From NCBI RefSeq assembly GCF_013408825.1, contig NZ_JACCBZ010000002.1, positions 62,001 through 126,000 on the forward strand: DNA of 64,000 bases, in the 5' to 3' direction. The translations under genes were made by a program, and so were the position numbers. Below the pieces are notes generated by a model. It saw only the letters and a list, made by a program, of their open reading frames with translations, searched no databases and was not told the origin of the DNA. The stretch is from Mucilaginibacter tundrae (GTDB lineage Bacteria > Bacteroidota > Bacteroidia > Sphingobacteriales > Sphingobacteriaceae). This document shows positions 35,691-44,245 of this stretch, piece after piece. Position 1 is the first letter of the stretch, and each line of letters begins with the position of its first letter.

Positions 35691-35696
35691 GTGCCA

Positions 35697-35735
35697 GAAT
35701 ATGTTGATTATTCAATTTAAATAATCAACATATTC
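35697..35735. terminator. Perfect 16-bp hairpin between the receptor fragment and tlpA
   Basis: GAATATGTTGATTATT (35697-35712) and its exact complement (35720-35735) enclose a 7-nt loop. It lies 31 bp downstream of the TlpA stop on the minus strand and just after the truncated receptor fragment. It may terminate the TlpA transcript or be the end of a mobile sequence that cut the receptor. Confidence 0.5.
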
Positions 35736-35765
35736 ATAAAACAATTTATTAATCTCCTACCTGCC

Positions 35766-37664
35766 TCATTTGACCAGGCCGGGATTTTTTGCCAACTGAA
35801 TCATGTTAGATACTTCGCCAACTAATTCGTCAGATGAACCGTTATATCCAGCAATTTTAAACCGGATATTGCCATTCTTATCAATAATGATTTTAGTGGG
35901 GACTCCATCAACTCCATACAATGCCCTTATCTTTGACAATTTTCCATCATTTCCTTTTTCATCAAATAGCACGTTAAATTCATATTTATTTGCAGCTATA
36001 AATCTTCTTACATCGGAGACGTAATCGATACCGTTTTCCCAAGTATCTATAAAAAGAAATATCACATCCGGGTCGCTTTTATATTTATTTACAACTTCCT
36101 GCATACCAGGGAAAGATGCTTTACACGGTGCACACCAAGTGGCCCAAAAATCAAGAACGATGATCTTATTTTTGAGGCTATCCAGATTAACCGTATTTCC
36201 TTTTAGATCCTTCAATATAAATTGGGGAGCTTTTAATTTGATCATAGTTTTAGATAATTCCGCTTGTTGATGATGTTGCGATTTGTCGTTTAAACCGTCA
36301 AGGTATGCTGTAAAGCCGTTGTTACTCCCGTGAATGCTACGATATATTTCGGAAAGCGTTTTGTTCAGATCAACTGAAGAAACAGATGATGAAATCACAT
36401 TTTCGATAATATCTTGGGCTGTTTTATAGTCTTTGTTTGCCATCAGTATAGTCGCATAGCGTTCAACCATATCAGTATCATGCTGTCCGATTTGTGCGTA
36501 AGCTTGTTGTTCATATTTTAGGGCGTCCTCATTATGATGTTCCATATAAAGGATAAATGCATAGTTACTAAGACTACGGTAGTAAAAATCCCTACGCTGT
36601 TTCTGGGCTTGCTTTGGTGACTGGAATGCAAACGGCTTTACCTTTTCTGACTTAATTATTTCCAAAGCCTCTCCAATTAATTTCTCGGCATTGGAAAGAT
36701 GTTCATTATTATTTGCCCATTGCATCGCAACGTCGTTTACCCCATACAATAACCTGGTTTTACCGGTTGTTAAAGACGAAAGATGTTCGAACCCCGTAAT
36801 ATCATTTCGCTTGAGATGTGCAACCGCTAGTTCTTGAAGTAAACCATCATTGTCTTTTTGGTCGGCTGGATACTTGTCCTGTATAATGTGGTATAAGGAA
36901 TCTTTCATCATCGTACTTGTTGCCTCCCTGAAACTAATGACCAGGTCATTTTTAGCTTGTTCGCCATTAGGAAAGATGGATTTAATAATGTTTAGTATTG
37001 AATCTGCTTTTTGAACTTTACCTGCGTGACGATAAAATTCATAAGCAAACAATAAGTCCTTTTCATTTTTTGAGGCAGACAATTTTGCTGCTCGTCTTTC
37101 GGCAATTTTTCCATCCTCCACATTGGAATAAGGCAAAGTAAGCAGGTACATTCCTTCGTAATCTCTTTCTACATCCGGGTGTAACCTAAACTCATCTTTA
37201 TATAAAGACGATGATTTTTGCAGGTCTTTCCTGATACCAGCCAAATCTGCGCCGAGTCCTTCCATATACGCCTCACTGGCCAGCGCTCCCGCTACAGGAA
37301 TTCCAGCTTTGTATACGGGATATAAATATCCGTTGCCATAATTATTGTCAATTGTTTTGCCATCATCAAATATCAGATAAAAAGCTTTAGCCGTTTGCGG
37401 AATCGTGAATGTACCCCGTAGCGCAACCCCGTCCCTTTTTAATGGGATGTCCGCGACAGGGAAGTTATCGTTATCCAAAAAGCAAACTGCTCCGCTTTGC
37501 TCTTTGCTGTTCTGAAACGCCCCAGTCGGCTCGTAAATAAAGCTGATCGCTTTTCCGCCTTCTGGAAATTTTTCCGATAATTTCAAAGAGCTAACATTTT
37601 GTGCCATCGCGCTTTGTAAAAAAATAGTGGAAACTGCAAAGTATTTTAAAACATGGTTCTTCAT
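35766..37664 (-). CDS. Large TlpA-family thioredoxin-domain protein
   Basis: A 632-residue exported protein with a signal peptide ending at SAMAQN. Most of the length (about 25-490) is an N-terminal region with helical, TPR-like segments (YERDYEGMYLLTLPY-type, LAVAHLKRNDITGFEHL). The C-terminal 140 residues form a TlpA/ResA thioredoxin domain with redox site IIVLDFWATWCAPCKASFPG and cis-Pro region VDGVPTKIIIDKNG. It probably reduces or rearranges disulfides of envelope proteins. It has the same promoter architecture as the TlpA pair near 16.8 kb. Confidence 0.87.
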   Translation of the reverse strand: MKNHVLKYFAVSTIFLQSAMAQNVSSLKLSEKFPEGGKAISFIYEPTGAFQNSKEQSGAVCFLDNDNFPVADIPLKRDGVALRGTFTIPQTAKAFYLIFDDGKTIDNNYGNGYLYPVYKAGIPVAGALASEAYMEGLGADLAGIRKDLQKSSSLYKDEFRLHPDVERDYEGMYLLTLPYSNVEDGKIAERRAAKLSASKNEKDLLFAYEFYRHAGKVQKADSILNIIKSIFPNGEQAKNDLVISFREATSTMMKDSLYHIIQDKYPADQKDNDGLLQELAVAHLKRNDITGFEHLSSLTTGKTRLLYGVNDVAMQWANNNEHLSNAEKLIGEALEIIKSEKVKPFAFQSPKQAQKQRRDFYYRSLSNYAFILYMEHHNEDALKYEQQAYAQIGQHDTDMVERYATILMANKDYKTAQDIIENVISSSVSSVDLNKTLSEIYRSIHGSNNGFTAYLDGLNDKSQHHQQAELSKTMIKLKAPQFILKDLKGNTVNLDSLKNKIIVLDFWATWCAPCKASFPGMQEVVNKYKSDPDVIFLFIDTWENGIDYVSDVRRFIAANKYEFNVLFDEKGNDGKLSKIRALYGVDGVPTKIIIDKNGNIRFKIAGYNGSSDELVGEVSNMIQLAKNPGLVK

Positions 37665-37683
37665 AATAATCTGATTTTGAATT

Positions 37684-37748
37684 CAAAAATAGAGCAAACA
37701 ATACCCGCAAGTGTTAAACACTAAAAGATTAGTGTTAATGAGTGTTAA
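37684..37748 (-). promoter_or_regulatory. tlpA promoter with triple AGTGTTAA operator
   Basis: The minus-strand -7 element TATTTTTG (37684-37691) is followed upstream by 18 bp. AGTGTTAA half-sites then start at 37710, 37731 and 37741, giving offsets of 21 and 10 bp. This is the same layout, with the same distances, as at 16738-16906. The shared control is inferred to be through the OmpR-type regulator at 19197. Confidence 0.75.
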
Positions 37749-37750
37749 AC

Positions 37751-38392
37751 CTTAGAAAGTAATTGGTAAACAAAAAAGACTTTAATCTTCTGGTTCCGGC
37801 ATAGACTAGTAATAATATCACAGAAAGCAGTGTAAAACACCAGTGATTGTTTTTTAGATAAATTGCCAGCTGACCGTTGTTACAGCTTTCCGCGATTCCT
37901 ATCTATTCATTATCCAAGGTCTGACCACTAACACCTAAAGGGGTGCTATATAGTGCAATCACTAATCATAATAAACGGACTATATACGCCAGAACTCTGC
38001 ATTGTCCCGTTTTTGGTATCCCATGAATTATGAATTAAAGCGTGAACGCGGAGTTACCATTATGTGTCGGTGAAGTTTTAAACAATGATGAAGCGGCAAA
38101 TTAGGTATTATCTTGCAAATCAGTGACGGGTGCAGATGTTTCATCTTTAACCGCAGATAATGTTATGGAAACCAACTGACAGGACTTTATCAGCGCATGG
38201 CTATTCGTACTATACAATGTACTGGATTTAATATATTATTGACGGGAATGATAGATTTCAATGGAAGTAGGTATTATCAGTATTTTTTGCGGTCAGGAAA
38301 GAACTTTATATCATTGGATTAAACATAATCGATTACAAATGAAATGGCCTTTAACCGGTAATAAAGGAGGCCAATGCGGGTATAGACTTATA
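37751..38392. other. Intergenic region with no gene recognised
   Basis: About 640 bp between the tlpA promoter and the HxlR stop codon. Several short frames exist but none shows family resemblance or a good start. I see no strong hairpins. Confidence 0.5.
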
Positions 38393-38749
38393 TTAATATT
38401 CACCAACAATTTTCTTTCTATGCAACACACCCCAGTTTCTCAAGGCCACCATTACTTCATACAAAGTATGAGCATGTTCGGTTATAGTATATTCTACAGT
38501 CGGTGGAAATGTGTTGTGGACGGTACGTTTTATGAAATGATTAGATTCCAAATTCTTTAATTCTTTGGACAGCATTTTATCACTTATACCTTCTACCTCT
38601 TTAGCGATTTGTCTAAAGCGCTTCGTACCAATAGTTAATGAAAGCAGAATAGGTAATTTCCAACTTCCACCTAAGGTTTCCAACGCATCATGGATAGCTC
38701 TAAATGTAGTAGCATCACATTTTAAGGTATCATTGTTTGTATTCTTCAT
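38393..38749 (-). CDS. HxlR-family transcriptional regulator
   Basis: A 118-residue winged-helix regulator with the HxlR core: ALETLGGSWKLPILLSLTIG, then TKRFRQIAKEVEGISDKMLS and KELKNLESNHFIKRTVHNTF. HxlR proteins bind as dimers to palindromes and often respond to electrophiles, quinones or aldehydes. It is divergent from an SDR gene across 106 bp that contain a long near-perfect dyad (38774-38807), so it most likely controls that SDR and itself. Confidence 0.88.
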   Translation of the reverse strand: MKNTNNDTLKCDATTFRAIHDALETLGGSWKLPILLSLTIGTKRFRQIAKEVEGISDKMLSKELKNLESNHFIKRTVHNTFPPTVEYTITEHAHTLYEVMVALRNWGVLHRKKIVGEY

Positions 38750-38773
38750 TTACATAAAACGTTACTAACTCCA

Positions 38774-38833
38774 AGTAAAGCACTAACCATTGGGTTAGTA
38801 CTTTACTCTGGTTAGCTAATATAGGTAAGTTTG
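38774..38833 (+). promoter_or_regulatory. HxlR operator and SDR promoter
   Basis: AGTAAAGCACTAACC (38774-38788) and its inverted partner (38793-38807) match at 14 of 15 positions around a 4-bp centre. Downstream is a -7 element TAAGTTTG (38826-38833) for the SDR gene at 38856. The right arm of the dyad covers the place where the -33 element would be. Additional TTAG/CTAA half-sites lie just outside it. Confidence 0.7.
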
Positions 38834-38855
38834 TATTGTACCTACGAATTTCAAA

Positions 38856-39719
38856 ATGAACAAAAGAAGAATAGTATTAATTACCGGCGCAACAGGAGGC
38901 ATTGGAAAGGCTGCAGCCACAGCAATGGCCAAAAGGGATTATATCGTGATTATTCATGGCAGAAACGAAGAAAAAACGCGACAAGTAGCAATAGAAATAC
39001 AAAAAATATCCGGGAATAAAAACGTGGACTGGATCATCGGTGATTTATTCCTCCTTGCCGAAGTGAGAAAAATTGCGACAAATTTTAAAAAAAAGTATGA
39101 TAGACTTGATATACTCATTAATAACGCCGGAGGAATTATGGGAAAGAAAAGGGAAAACACCAGTGAGGGGATTGAAAAAACTATTGCCATTAACCTTTTA
39201 GCCCCATTTTTATTAACTGGATTGCTACTGGATTTGCTGGAAAAAAGCGACGAAGGACGAATAATCAATGTATCCTCCAATTCTCATCAACTTAATGCAA
39301 ATCCAGATTTTAAAGATTTGGAATTAAAAAACAACTACACGCCACTTCGAGCTTATGGAAACGTCAAATTATTCTTAATTTGGATAAGCCAAACCCTATC
39401 CGAGAAGTTAATACTATTAAATACGAATAACCCGACCGTAAATACATTACATCCAGGGGCAATATCAACAAACTTTGGGGTAAATAGTGATTTAGGTATA
39501 TTATTAAATATAATTGGAAAAATAGCCCGGCCATTTTTAAAGACACCTGAGCAGGGCACTGAAACAATTATATATTTAGCTACTTCGAGTGAAGTCAAAA
39601 ATATTAGTGGCAAATACTTTGTTAAAAATAAACTCGCGAATGTTTCAGACAAATATTATAGTAAGCAAAACAAAGAACTAATTTGGGATTACTGTTTAGA
39701 AAAAACAAAAATCCAATAA
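38856..39719 (+). CDS. Short-chain dehydrogenase/reductase (SDR)
   Basis: A 287-residue SDR. The nucleotide motif is TGATGGIGKA, the NNAG motif is in LINNAGGIMG, the catalytic serine is in NVSSNSHQ and the YxxxK pair is YGNVK. The sequence resembles retinol-dehydrogenase/WW-domain-oxidoreductase-like SDRs, common annotations for bacterial NADP-dependent enzymes of unknown substrate. It is controlled by the divergent HxlR gene. Confidence 0.88.
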   Translation: MNKRRIVLITGATGGIGKAAATAMAKRDYIVIIHGRNEEKTRQVAIEIQKISGNKNVDWIIGDLFLLAEVRKIATNFKKKYDRLDILINNAGGIMGKKRENTSEGIEKTIAINLLAPFLLTGLLLDLLEKSDEGRIINVSSNSHQLNANPDFKDLELKNNYTPLRAYGNVKLFLIWISQTLSEKLILLNTNNPTVNTLHPGAISTNFGVNSDLGILLNIIGKIARPFLKTPEQGTETIIYLATSSEVKNISGKYFVKNKLANVSDKYYSKQNKELIWDYCLEKTKIQ

Positions 39720-39919
39720 CTATTAATGCTTATAGTAGTAATTCAGTAATTTCAAAACAAACGATATTCATCCCTTCAAATCGAGTTGGATTTACTTTGG
39801 CCGAATTAAAGCATGTATGCAGGAATATTACGTGGGAAGAAAGGAATGATCGGATTATTTATAGGCTGCAATTAAAAGACAGAACAACCTAACAATCGTT
39901 TGCTGCAACTGCCTTCACT

Positions 39920-40402
39920 TCAAAACGCATTGAAAAACTCAATTTCAAGCGTTCTTTTTGCATTTTCAATTGCTATTGAAAGTTCATCAGCTACTTGATC
40001 CTGACTTTTAGCCGTGTTAAATCCGAGGTCTACAAAGAAGATCATTCCGTTTGAATCGATTACATATTTGGTAGGTATTCTGGAGTTTTGTATCGTGCCA
40101 AGATTAAGCTCTTTGTGCCGTTTGGATCAGGCTGATCAAATGCAATATGGAATTGGTATCATTATCTGCCATAATTGCCTTAACCTTGCTTACATTTGGC
40201 TTTTCCTGTGTGTCAATGAAAAGGAATTTTACACCGGGATTATTTTTGAATTTGCCAATAACCATTTTCATGATTGGAAAGGACTCTCTTCACGGTTTAT
40301 GCCAGGTTGCCCAAAAGCCCAGAATTAGAATTTTGCACTTATAGTCAGATAATGATACCATATTTCTGTCTAAATCTTTCAACTTAAAGAAACTATTGAG
40401 AA
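39920..40402 (-). pseudogene. TlpA-family thioredoxin pseudogene
   Basis: The minus strand reads FFKLKDLDRNMVSLSDYKCK and ILILGFWATWHKP, then a stop, where a working gene would have W-C-x-x-C. The first cysteine is replaced by histidine (CAT) and the second by TGA. After the stop, homology continues (ESFPIMKMVIGKFKNNPGVK, FLFIDTQEKPN), with another frame change before SRIPTKYVIDSNGMIFF. No start codon or signal peptide remains. The 5' end is cut at the border of the mobilizable island, which suggests that an insertion or deletion removed it. Confidence 0.75.
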
Positions 40403-40409
40403 CTTAATA

Positions 40410-42431
40410 TTACATTGACATTACTTGCCCCGATGCGTCGTTATTTTCAGGACTGGCAGGTTTTTCGGGTGTATCAGCAGTCTTTCTTTCTTTTAAAATA
40501 CTGATCTCTGTATTAATCAAATTTTGAATATCCGATTTGATCATCAGATAATTTTCTTGTACATCTTTTAAGGTTACCTGATCAATTATGGGAACAGGCA
40601 AATACCCATCTTCCTCGACTTTAATGGTGGCATGATCGTTCTGAATTTCACTGTGAAATACCTTTAATTGGATTTTCTCATCGGGATTGTCCGCAACCAT
40701 CCCTACAAATGTACCGGAAGATAATGCTGATATTTTTGAGGCGGGTACGGCATAGTCCAGTTGGGTTGATTTACTGATGGAAGTATCATTGCTGTTTATA
40801 CTCACGCTGTTGCGTTCCTGCATAATTTTGCCGATACGTTCGGATAGCTGCTTTGCGGTATCGCCCGTAACCTGTCCGCTGATGATATTACCGACAATAT
40901 TCATAATCACTTCGGCTTGTTCACGCCCGTAATCTTTTTTTAACTGGCTGTAATCCTGTATGCCTAACGTGGTGGCTACTTTATTTGAACGTGCCGTTGC
41001 GATCAGGCTGTCAATATTATTAAAGTAAATGGTCGGAAACTCATCAAAGATCAAACTGCTTTTCAACTGATTTTTCCGGTTAGCCAGTTTAATCACCCTG
41101 GAAATGAACAGCGATAACACCGCCCCGTAGGTTTGCAGCTTCTGCGGGTTGTTGCCCATGCAAACGATCTTCGGTTCTTTGGGATTGTTAATGTCCAATG
41201 TAAAATCATTGCCGGATAAAACGTAATAGAGCTGCGGTGAAGATAGCCGGGCCAGGCTGATCTTGGCGCTGGCAACCTGCCCCTCTAATTGTTCCTTAGC
41301 CTTGTTCTGAAAAGCCGATACAAAGGGATTGATCAATACCTTAATTTCTTCCTGCTCTTTTAAGATCGGGAATAGTTCCTCGTAATCAGCCTGCATCAGT
41401 TCAATAACATGGGGCAGGGTGCAATACCTGCCGTTCTCATATTTGCGCAGATACCAAATGATAGCGGTTAAAAAGTTGATCGGACTTTCCACAAAGAAAT
41501 CACCTTGTTTTTTGATCCACTCGCGGTTCAAACCTAATAAGATAGTGCGAGATGCTTCGGTAGCATCGGTAATATCCTCCATTGATTGCGGGTCAAGTGG
41601 GTTACAGCGGTGCGTTCTTGACAGGTCGTCAAAATTGATCAGGTAGAATTTCGGTTTGACTTTATAGTTACGCTGATATTTCTTCAGTTTGTTATAGGCA
41701 ATCTTGGTTAAATCGTCAAACTTAAAATCATAGATGAACATACTAAAGCCTTTTTTCAAGTGCTGGTCGATCACATGCCGGATAACAAAATAAGATTTAC
41801 CTGCACCAGGCGTACCTACGACTAACAGGCCGCGAAAGGGATTGATAAAATTTATCCAGCTATTGCGTGTTTTGCCTTTTAGGTTGTATTTGGCAGGCAG
41901 GTTGATGGAATATTCATTTTCTAATAATCGTTCCTCTTGGGGAAAAGTTTCATTTTCAGTATTGAAAATATCTTTTTGCAGGTTTAGCTTTAATAAACGG
42001 GATAGTCGGCCACCGCCTGTTAAAATGAGCAGATAGCCTAAGCTGGTCATACCTATATAACTTATTGCTATGATTGTTGCAGTGGTATTAAGATAAAAAC
42101 ATAGCACACTGATAAAGTATAAAAGCAGCCCGGCACCTATGTAGATGATAATCGTATCTTTCCTGATCTTCTCGTCCTTTTTGCCTTTGGCACCGATAAG
42201 CGTAATAAGTAATAGTAGCAAAGCGGCCAACTTAGGTTTGAGTAATCCTGTAAAGAGGCCGGTCTTGCTGATATTCATTGCCATACGGTTAGTTATTTCC
42301 GCTGTCCAGTGCCAATGCTGAAAAGCTGAAAAGCAACTGATATAGAAATGAATGCATAAAATAGATAAGCTGATTAGCCGGGTAAAATCAATAATTTTTC
42401 TTAATCCCTGTATATCTTCGCCAGTTTGCAT
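40410..42431 (-). CDS. Type IV coupling protein (TraG/MobC-like)
   Basis: A 673-residue VirD4/TraG-type ATPase. Four hydrophobic segments are at the N-terminus (up to about residue 140). Walker A is in LLVVGTPGAGKSYFVIRHVI and Walker B in SSLIFDEFPTIYFNN, with the typical C-terminal SRIGKIMQERNSVSINSN-type region. Coupling proteins deliver the relaxase-DNA complex to the conjugation channel. In Bacteroidota mobilizable elements this is the MobC partner of the MobA/MobB pair encoded next to it. It is the last gene of the mob cluster. Confidence 0.85.
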   Translation of the reverse strand: MQTGEDIQGLRKIIDFTRLISLSILCIHFYISCFSAFQHWHWTAEITNRMAMNISKTGLFTGLLKPKLAALLLLLITLIGAKGKKDEKIRKDTIIIYIGAGLLLYFISVLCFYLNTTATIIAISYIGMTSLGYLLILTGGGRLSRLLKLNLQKDIFNTENETFPQEERLLENEYSINLPAKYNLKGKTRNSWINFINPFRGLLVVGTPGAGKSYFVIRHVIDQHLKKGFSMFIYDFKFDDLTKIAYNKLKKYQRNYKVKPKFYLINFDDLSRTHRCNPLDPQSMEDITDATEASRTILLGLNREWIKKQGDFFVESPINFLTAIIWYLRKYENGRYCTLPHVIELMQADYEELFPILKEQEEIKVLINPFVSAFQNKAKEQLEGQVASAKISLARLSSPQLYYVLSGNDFTLDINNPKEPKIVCMGNNPQKLQTYGAVLSLFISRVIKLANRKNQLKSSLIFDEFPTIYFNNIDSLIATARSNKVATTLGIQDYSQLKKDYGREQAEVIMNIVGNIISGQVTGDTAKQLSERIGKIMQERNSVSINSNDTSISKSTQLDYAVPASKISALSSGTFVGMVADNPDEKIQLKVFHSEIQNDHATIKVEEDGYLPVPIIDQVTLKDVQENYLMIKSDIQNLINTEISILKERKTADTPEKPASPENNDASGQVMSM

Positions 42432-42461
42432 AGTCGTATTTTTAATGTATTAAATAATGAA

Positions 42462-43460
42462 TTAAAGGCCCATGCCTTTGCGTCTTTTGCCCTTTTTGCG
42501 TGGTAATAAAGGGGCGCTGTCGCTTTTGTTCGGATTACCCAAAAGAGATTGTAACAGGTTATCCGATGCCTGGGATAATAAGTCTGACAGGTTTATTTTC
42601 GGCTCCCTTTCCAATAGGCTGACTGACGGATTGGTTTTGTCTAAAAGTGATGCGGGCTGCTGCTTGGTATTTGTTTTATTGGCCCGGCTTTGTGCCGGTC
42701 TTGATTGTTGTCTTGTTTCCCAGTCCCGCTTTTCTGCGTGTAGCGCGATCCTTTGCTCCAAACCGCCTTTTTTCTGCGCATTGGCGTACCTGAAAGTTTC
42801 GGTTAGGCCACGTTCAAAATCAAACTTTTCATCAAAAAGCCTTTCGCCGGATGCTTTAAAGGCGGAACGGTCAAACTGCCCCATCTTTTTAGAATGTTCG
42901 GTGTTCCTCCCTTTGGATTTATTAATGGGACTTAATTTGATCTTGTTGGTGATGTCCTTCCGGCTTACAATGACTTGTAGGTGCATTTGTTCGCCGTCCT
43001 TGCGTTCGCCACGTTTTTTCATGCCTTGTTTTACTTCGGGGTCTCTATGGCTGTAATAGCGGTAATTTTCAAGCTTGCCGAACCAAAGCAGGTCTTTACT
43101 ACTTTCAATGCCCGGCCTTTTAAAGTTGCGGGCGTATTCGTCCATAACAGATGCGGCATAGGCTTTTAACTGTGCTTTGGCGCCATCCTCTCCGTATTGC
43201 TCCTTGAAATAGATAATCTCTTTCTGGCTTGGGCTGATATTGACGAGGAAAAATTTAGCATCAGTTTTACTTAATTTGGCGATGTTATTATCAATGGCCG
43301 GTCTTACTTCATCAGAAAGGATGTTGCTTCGTTCCTGGTTAAACCAGTATTCCGGTTGTTTAGTAATATCGGTTCTATTCTCTTTATCTAAATAGTGAAC
43401 CAGGCCGCTGCTGCCTCCTTTATTATCCGCCGTTTCGCTGTCTGTAATATTGATATACAT
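42462..43460 (-). CDS. Relaxase/mobilization protein (MobB, DUF5712 family)
   Basis: A 332-residue protein. It starts MYINITDSETADNKGGSSGL and has HYLDKENR nearby, as in the DUF5712 group of Bacteroidota mobilization proteins. The central MHLQVIVSRKDITNKIKLSP holds the histidine-containing motif of relaxases. The C-terminus is basic (LLPRKKGKRRKGMGL). It should nick the transfer origin and stay on the DNA during transfer. It lies between the coupling-protein gene (30 bp) and the BfmA/BtgA gene (3 bp), in one operon. Confidence 0.82.
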   Translation of the reverse strand: MYINITDSETADNKGGSSGLVHYLDKENRTDITKQPEYWFNQERSNILSDEVRPAIDNNIAKLSKTDAKFFLVNISPSQKEIIYFKEQYGEDGAKAQLKAYAASVMDEYARNFKRPGIESSKDLLWFGKLENYRYYSHRDPEVKQGMKKRGERKDGEQMHLQVIVSRKDITNKIKLSPINKSKGRNTEHSKKMGQFDRSAFKASGERLFDEKFDFERGLTETFRYANAQKKGGLEQRIALHAEKRDWETRQQSRPAQSRANKTNTKQQPASLLDKTNPSVSLLEREPKINLSDLLSQASDNLLQSLLGNPNKSDSAPLLPRKKGKRRKGMGL

Positions 43461-43463
43461 AAT

Positions 43464-44021
43464 TTAAAGTTTTGCGATCTGCTGCCGTGCCTGTTGTACC
43501 AGTTCTTCTTTATCCTTTGAGGAAGTCGTGAAACTGAAGCTTTCCCTTGTCTTGCTATAATTATTCAAAATGTAAAGGAATTTAAGTTTGAGGCTTTCTT
43601 TGGTTTCCAATTTCTCGGTAATGGTTTTGAGCAGCTTATCGGTTGCTGTGAATTGTTCTACCTGTGCTTGCTGATTACTTAATAAATCCTTGTTTGCTTT
43701 TAATACATGGTTATTAAAGAAATCCAATATTTTGATCTGCGACTGGATCATCCGGTCAACTTCAACTTTAACAGGTATTAATACTTTTTCTTCCTGCGAC
43801 CGGATAAAGCGGATATAGGTATCGTGGTTTTTGACCAATGTCTTTTTTAACAGTTCGTCATTAATGTCCTTTGGATCCTTCTTAGTCCTGTGAAAATATT
43901 CTACCATTTGGATGAAAAACTCCCGCTTGGTACGGCCTGCCTGGTCTGCCAGCTTCTGTAATTTTTCGTCAGTTTCCTCGGTGTACTTGACGGTCTTTTT
44001 ATAATCGTTCGGTGTTGGCAT
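43464..44021 (-). CDS. BfmA/BtgA-family mobilization accessory protein (MobA-like)
   Basis: A 185-residue protein with an N-terminal ribbon-helix-helix-like region (KTVKYTEETDEKLQKLADQA followed by GRTKREFFIQMVEY) and a long helical C-terminal part. BfmA/BtgA proteins bind the transfer origin and help the relaxase. It is the first gene of the mob operon and directly follows the candidate oriT region on its upstream side. Length and order fit the known Bacteroides-type arrangement. Confidence 0.8.
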   Translation of the reverse strand: MPTPNDYKKTVKYTEETDEKLQKLADQAGRTKREFFIQMVEYFHRTKKDPKDINDELLKKTLVKNHDTYIRFIRSQEEKVLIPVKVEVDRMIQSQIKILDFFNNHVLKANKDLLSNQQAQVEQFTATDKLLKTITEKLETKESLKLKFLYILNNYSKTRESFSFTTSSKDKEELVQQARQQIAKL

Positions 44022-44053
44022 GGCAATGAATTTTTGTTTGTAGTAATTCCTTG

Positions 44054-44140
44054 GGGAATGCTAAAAACGGCCTTTAATTTATCCTGAACAGCATATAGCA
44101 TTCCCGGAGAATGCTAACAACCTCGTTTGCAGCGCAAACG
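44054..44140. other. Candidate origin of transfer (oriT)
   Basis: Upstream of the first mob gene are GGGAATGCT (44054-44062), the hairpin AGCATTC-ccgga-GAATGCT (44097-44115), and the perfect hairpin CGTTTGC-agc-GCAAACG (44124-44140). A cluster of inverted repeats next to mob genes, in DNA without a convincing gene, is what Bacteroidota oriT regions look like. The nick site cannot be located by eye. Confidence 0.45.
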
Positions 44141-44216
44141 GCAAGCGAATAGGGCCACTGCCCAATTCCCGCTTGCTCCATTTTTTTTTTGCAAAAAATG
44201 GACGCTTTTAAAACGG

Positions 44217-44245
44217 AAACCGGGCTGCCTGCGGCCCCGGTTTTT
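44217..44245 (+). terminator. Rho-independent-type hairpin
   Basis: AAACCGGG and CCCGGTTT pair over an 11-nt loop and are followed by TT and an AT-rich tract. No + strand gene is clearly upstream, so it may instead be part of the oriT region structure. Confidence 0.4.

Noticed and set aside
38261..38560. 99-codon + strand frame overlapping the HxlR gene
   Set aside because: It lies antisense to the clear HxlR frame and has no family resemblance.
39721..39895. Short open frame after the SDR gene (FIPSNRVGFTLAELKHVCRN)
   Set aside because: No start codon, no recognisable family and no flanking signals. It may be a fragment of a lost gene but cannot be supported.
40080..40100. TTTTGTATCG next to the island's left end, matching the first ten bases of the mnmE attachment-like sequence
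   Set aside because: The match stops after ten bases and lies within the TlpA pseudogene, where the codons are explained by homology (GTIQNSRIPTKYVID). It cannot be taken as the second attachment site.
42472..43056. 194-codon + strand frame antisense to the relaxase
   Set aside because: Shadow of the DUF5712 gene: leucine/serine-rich, no family resemblance.
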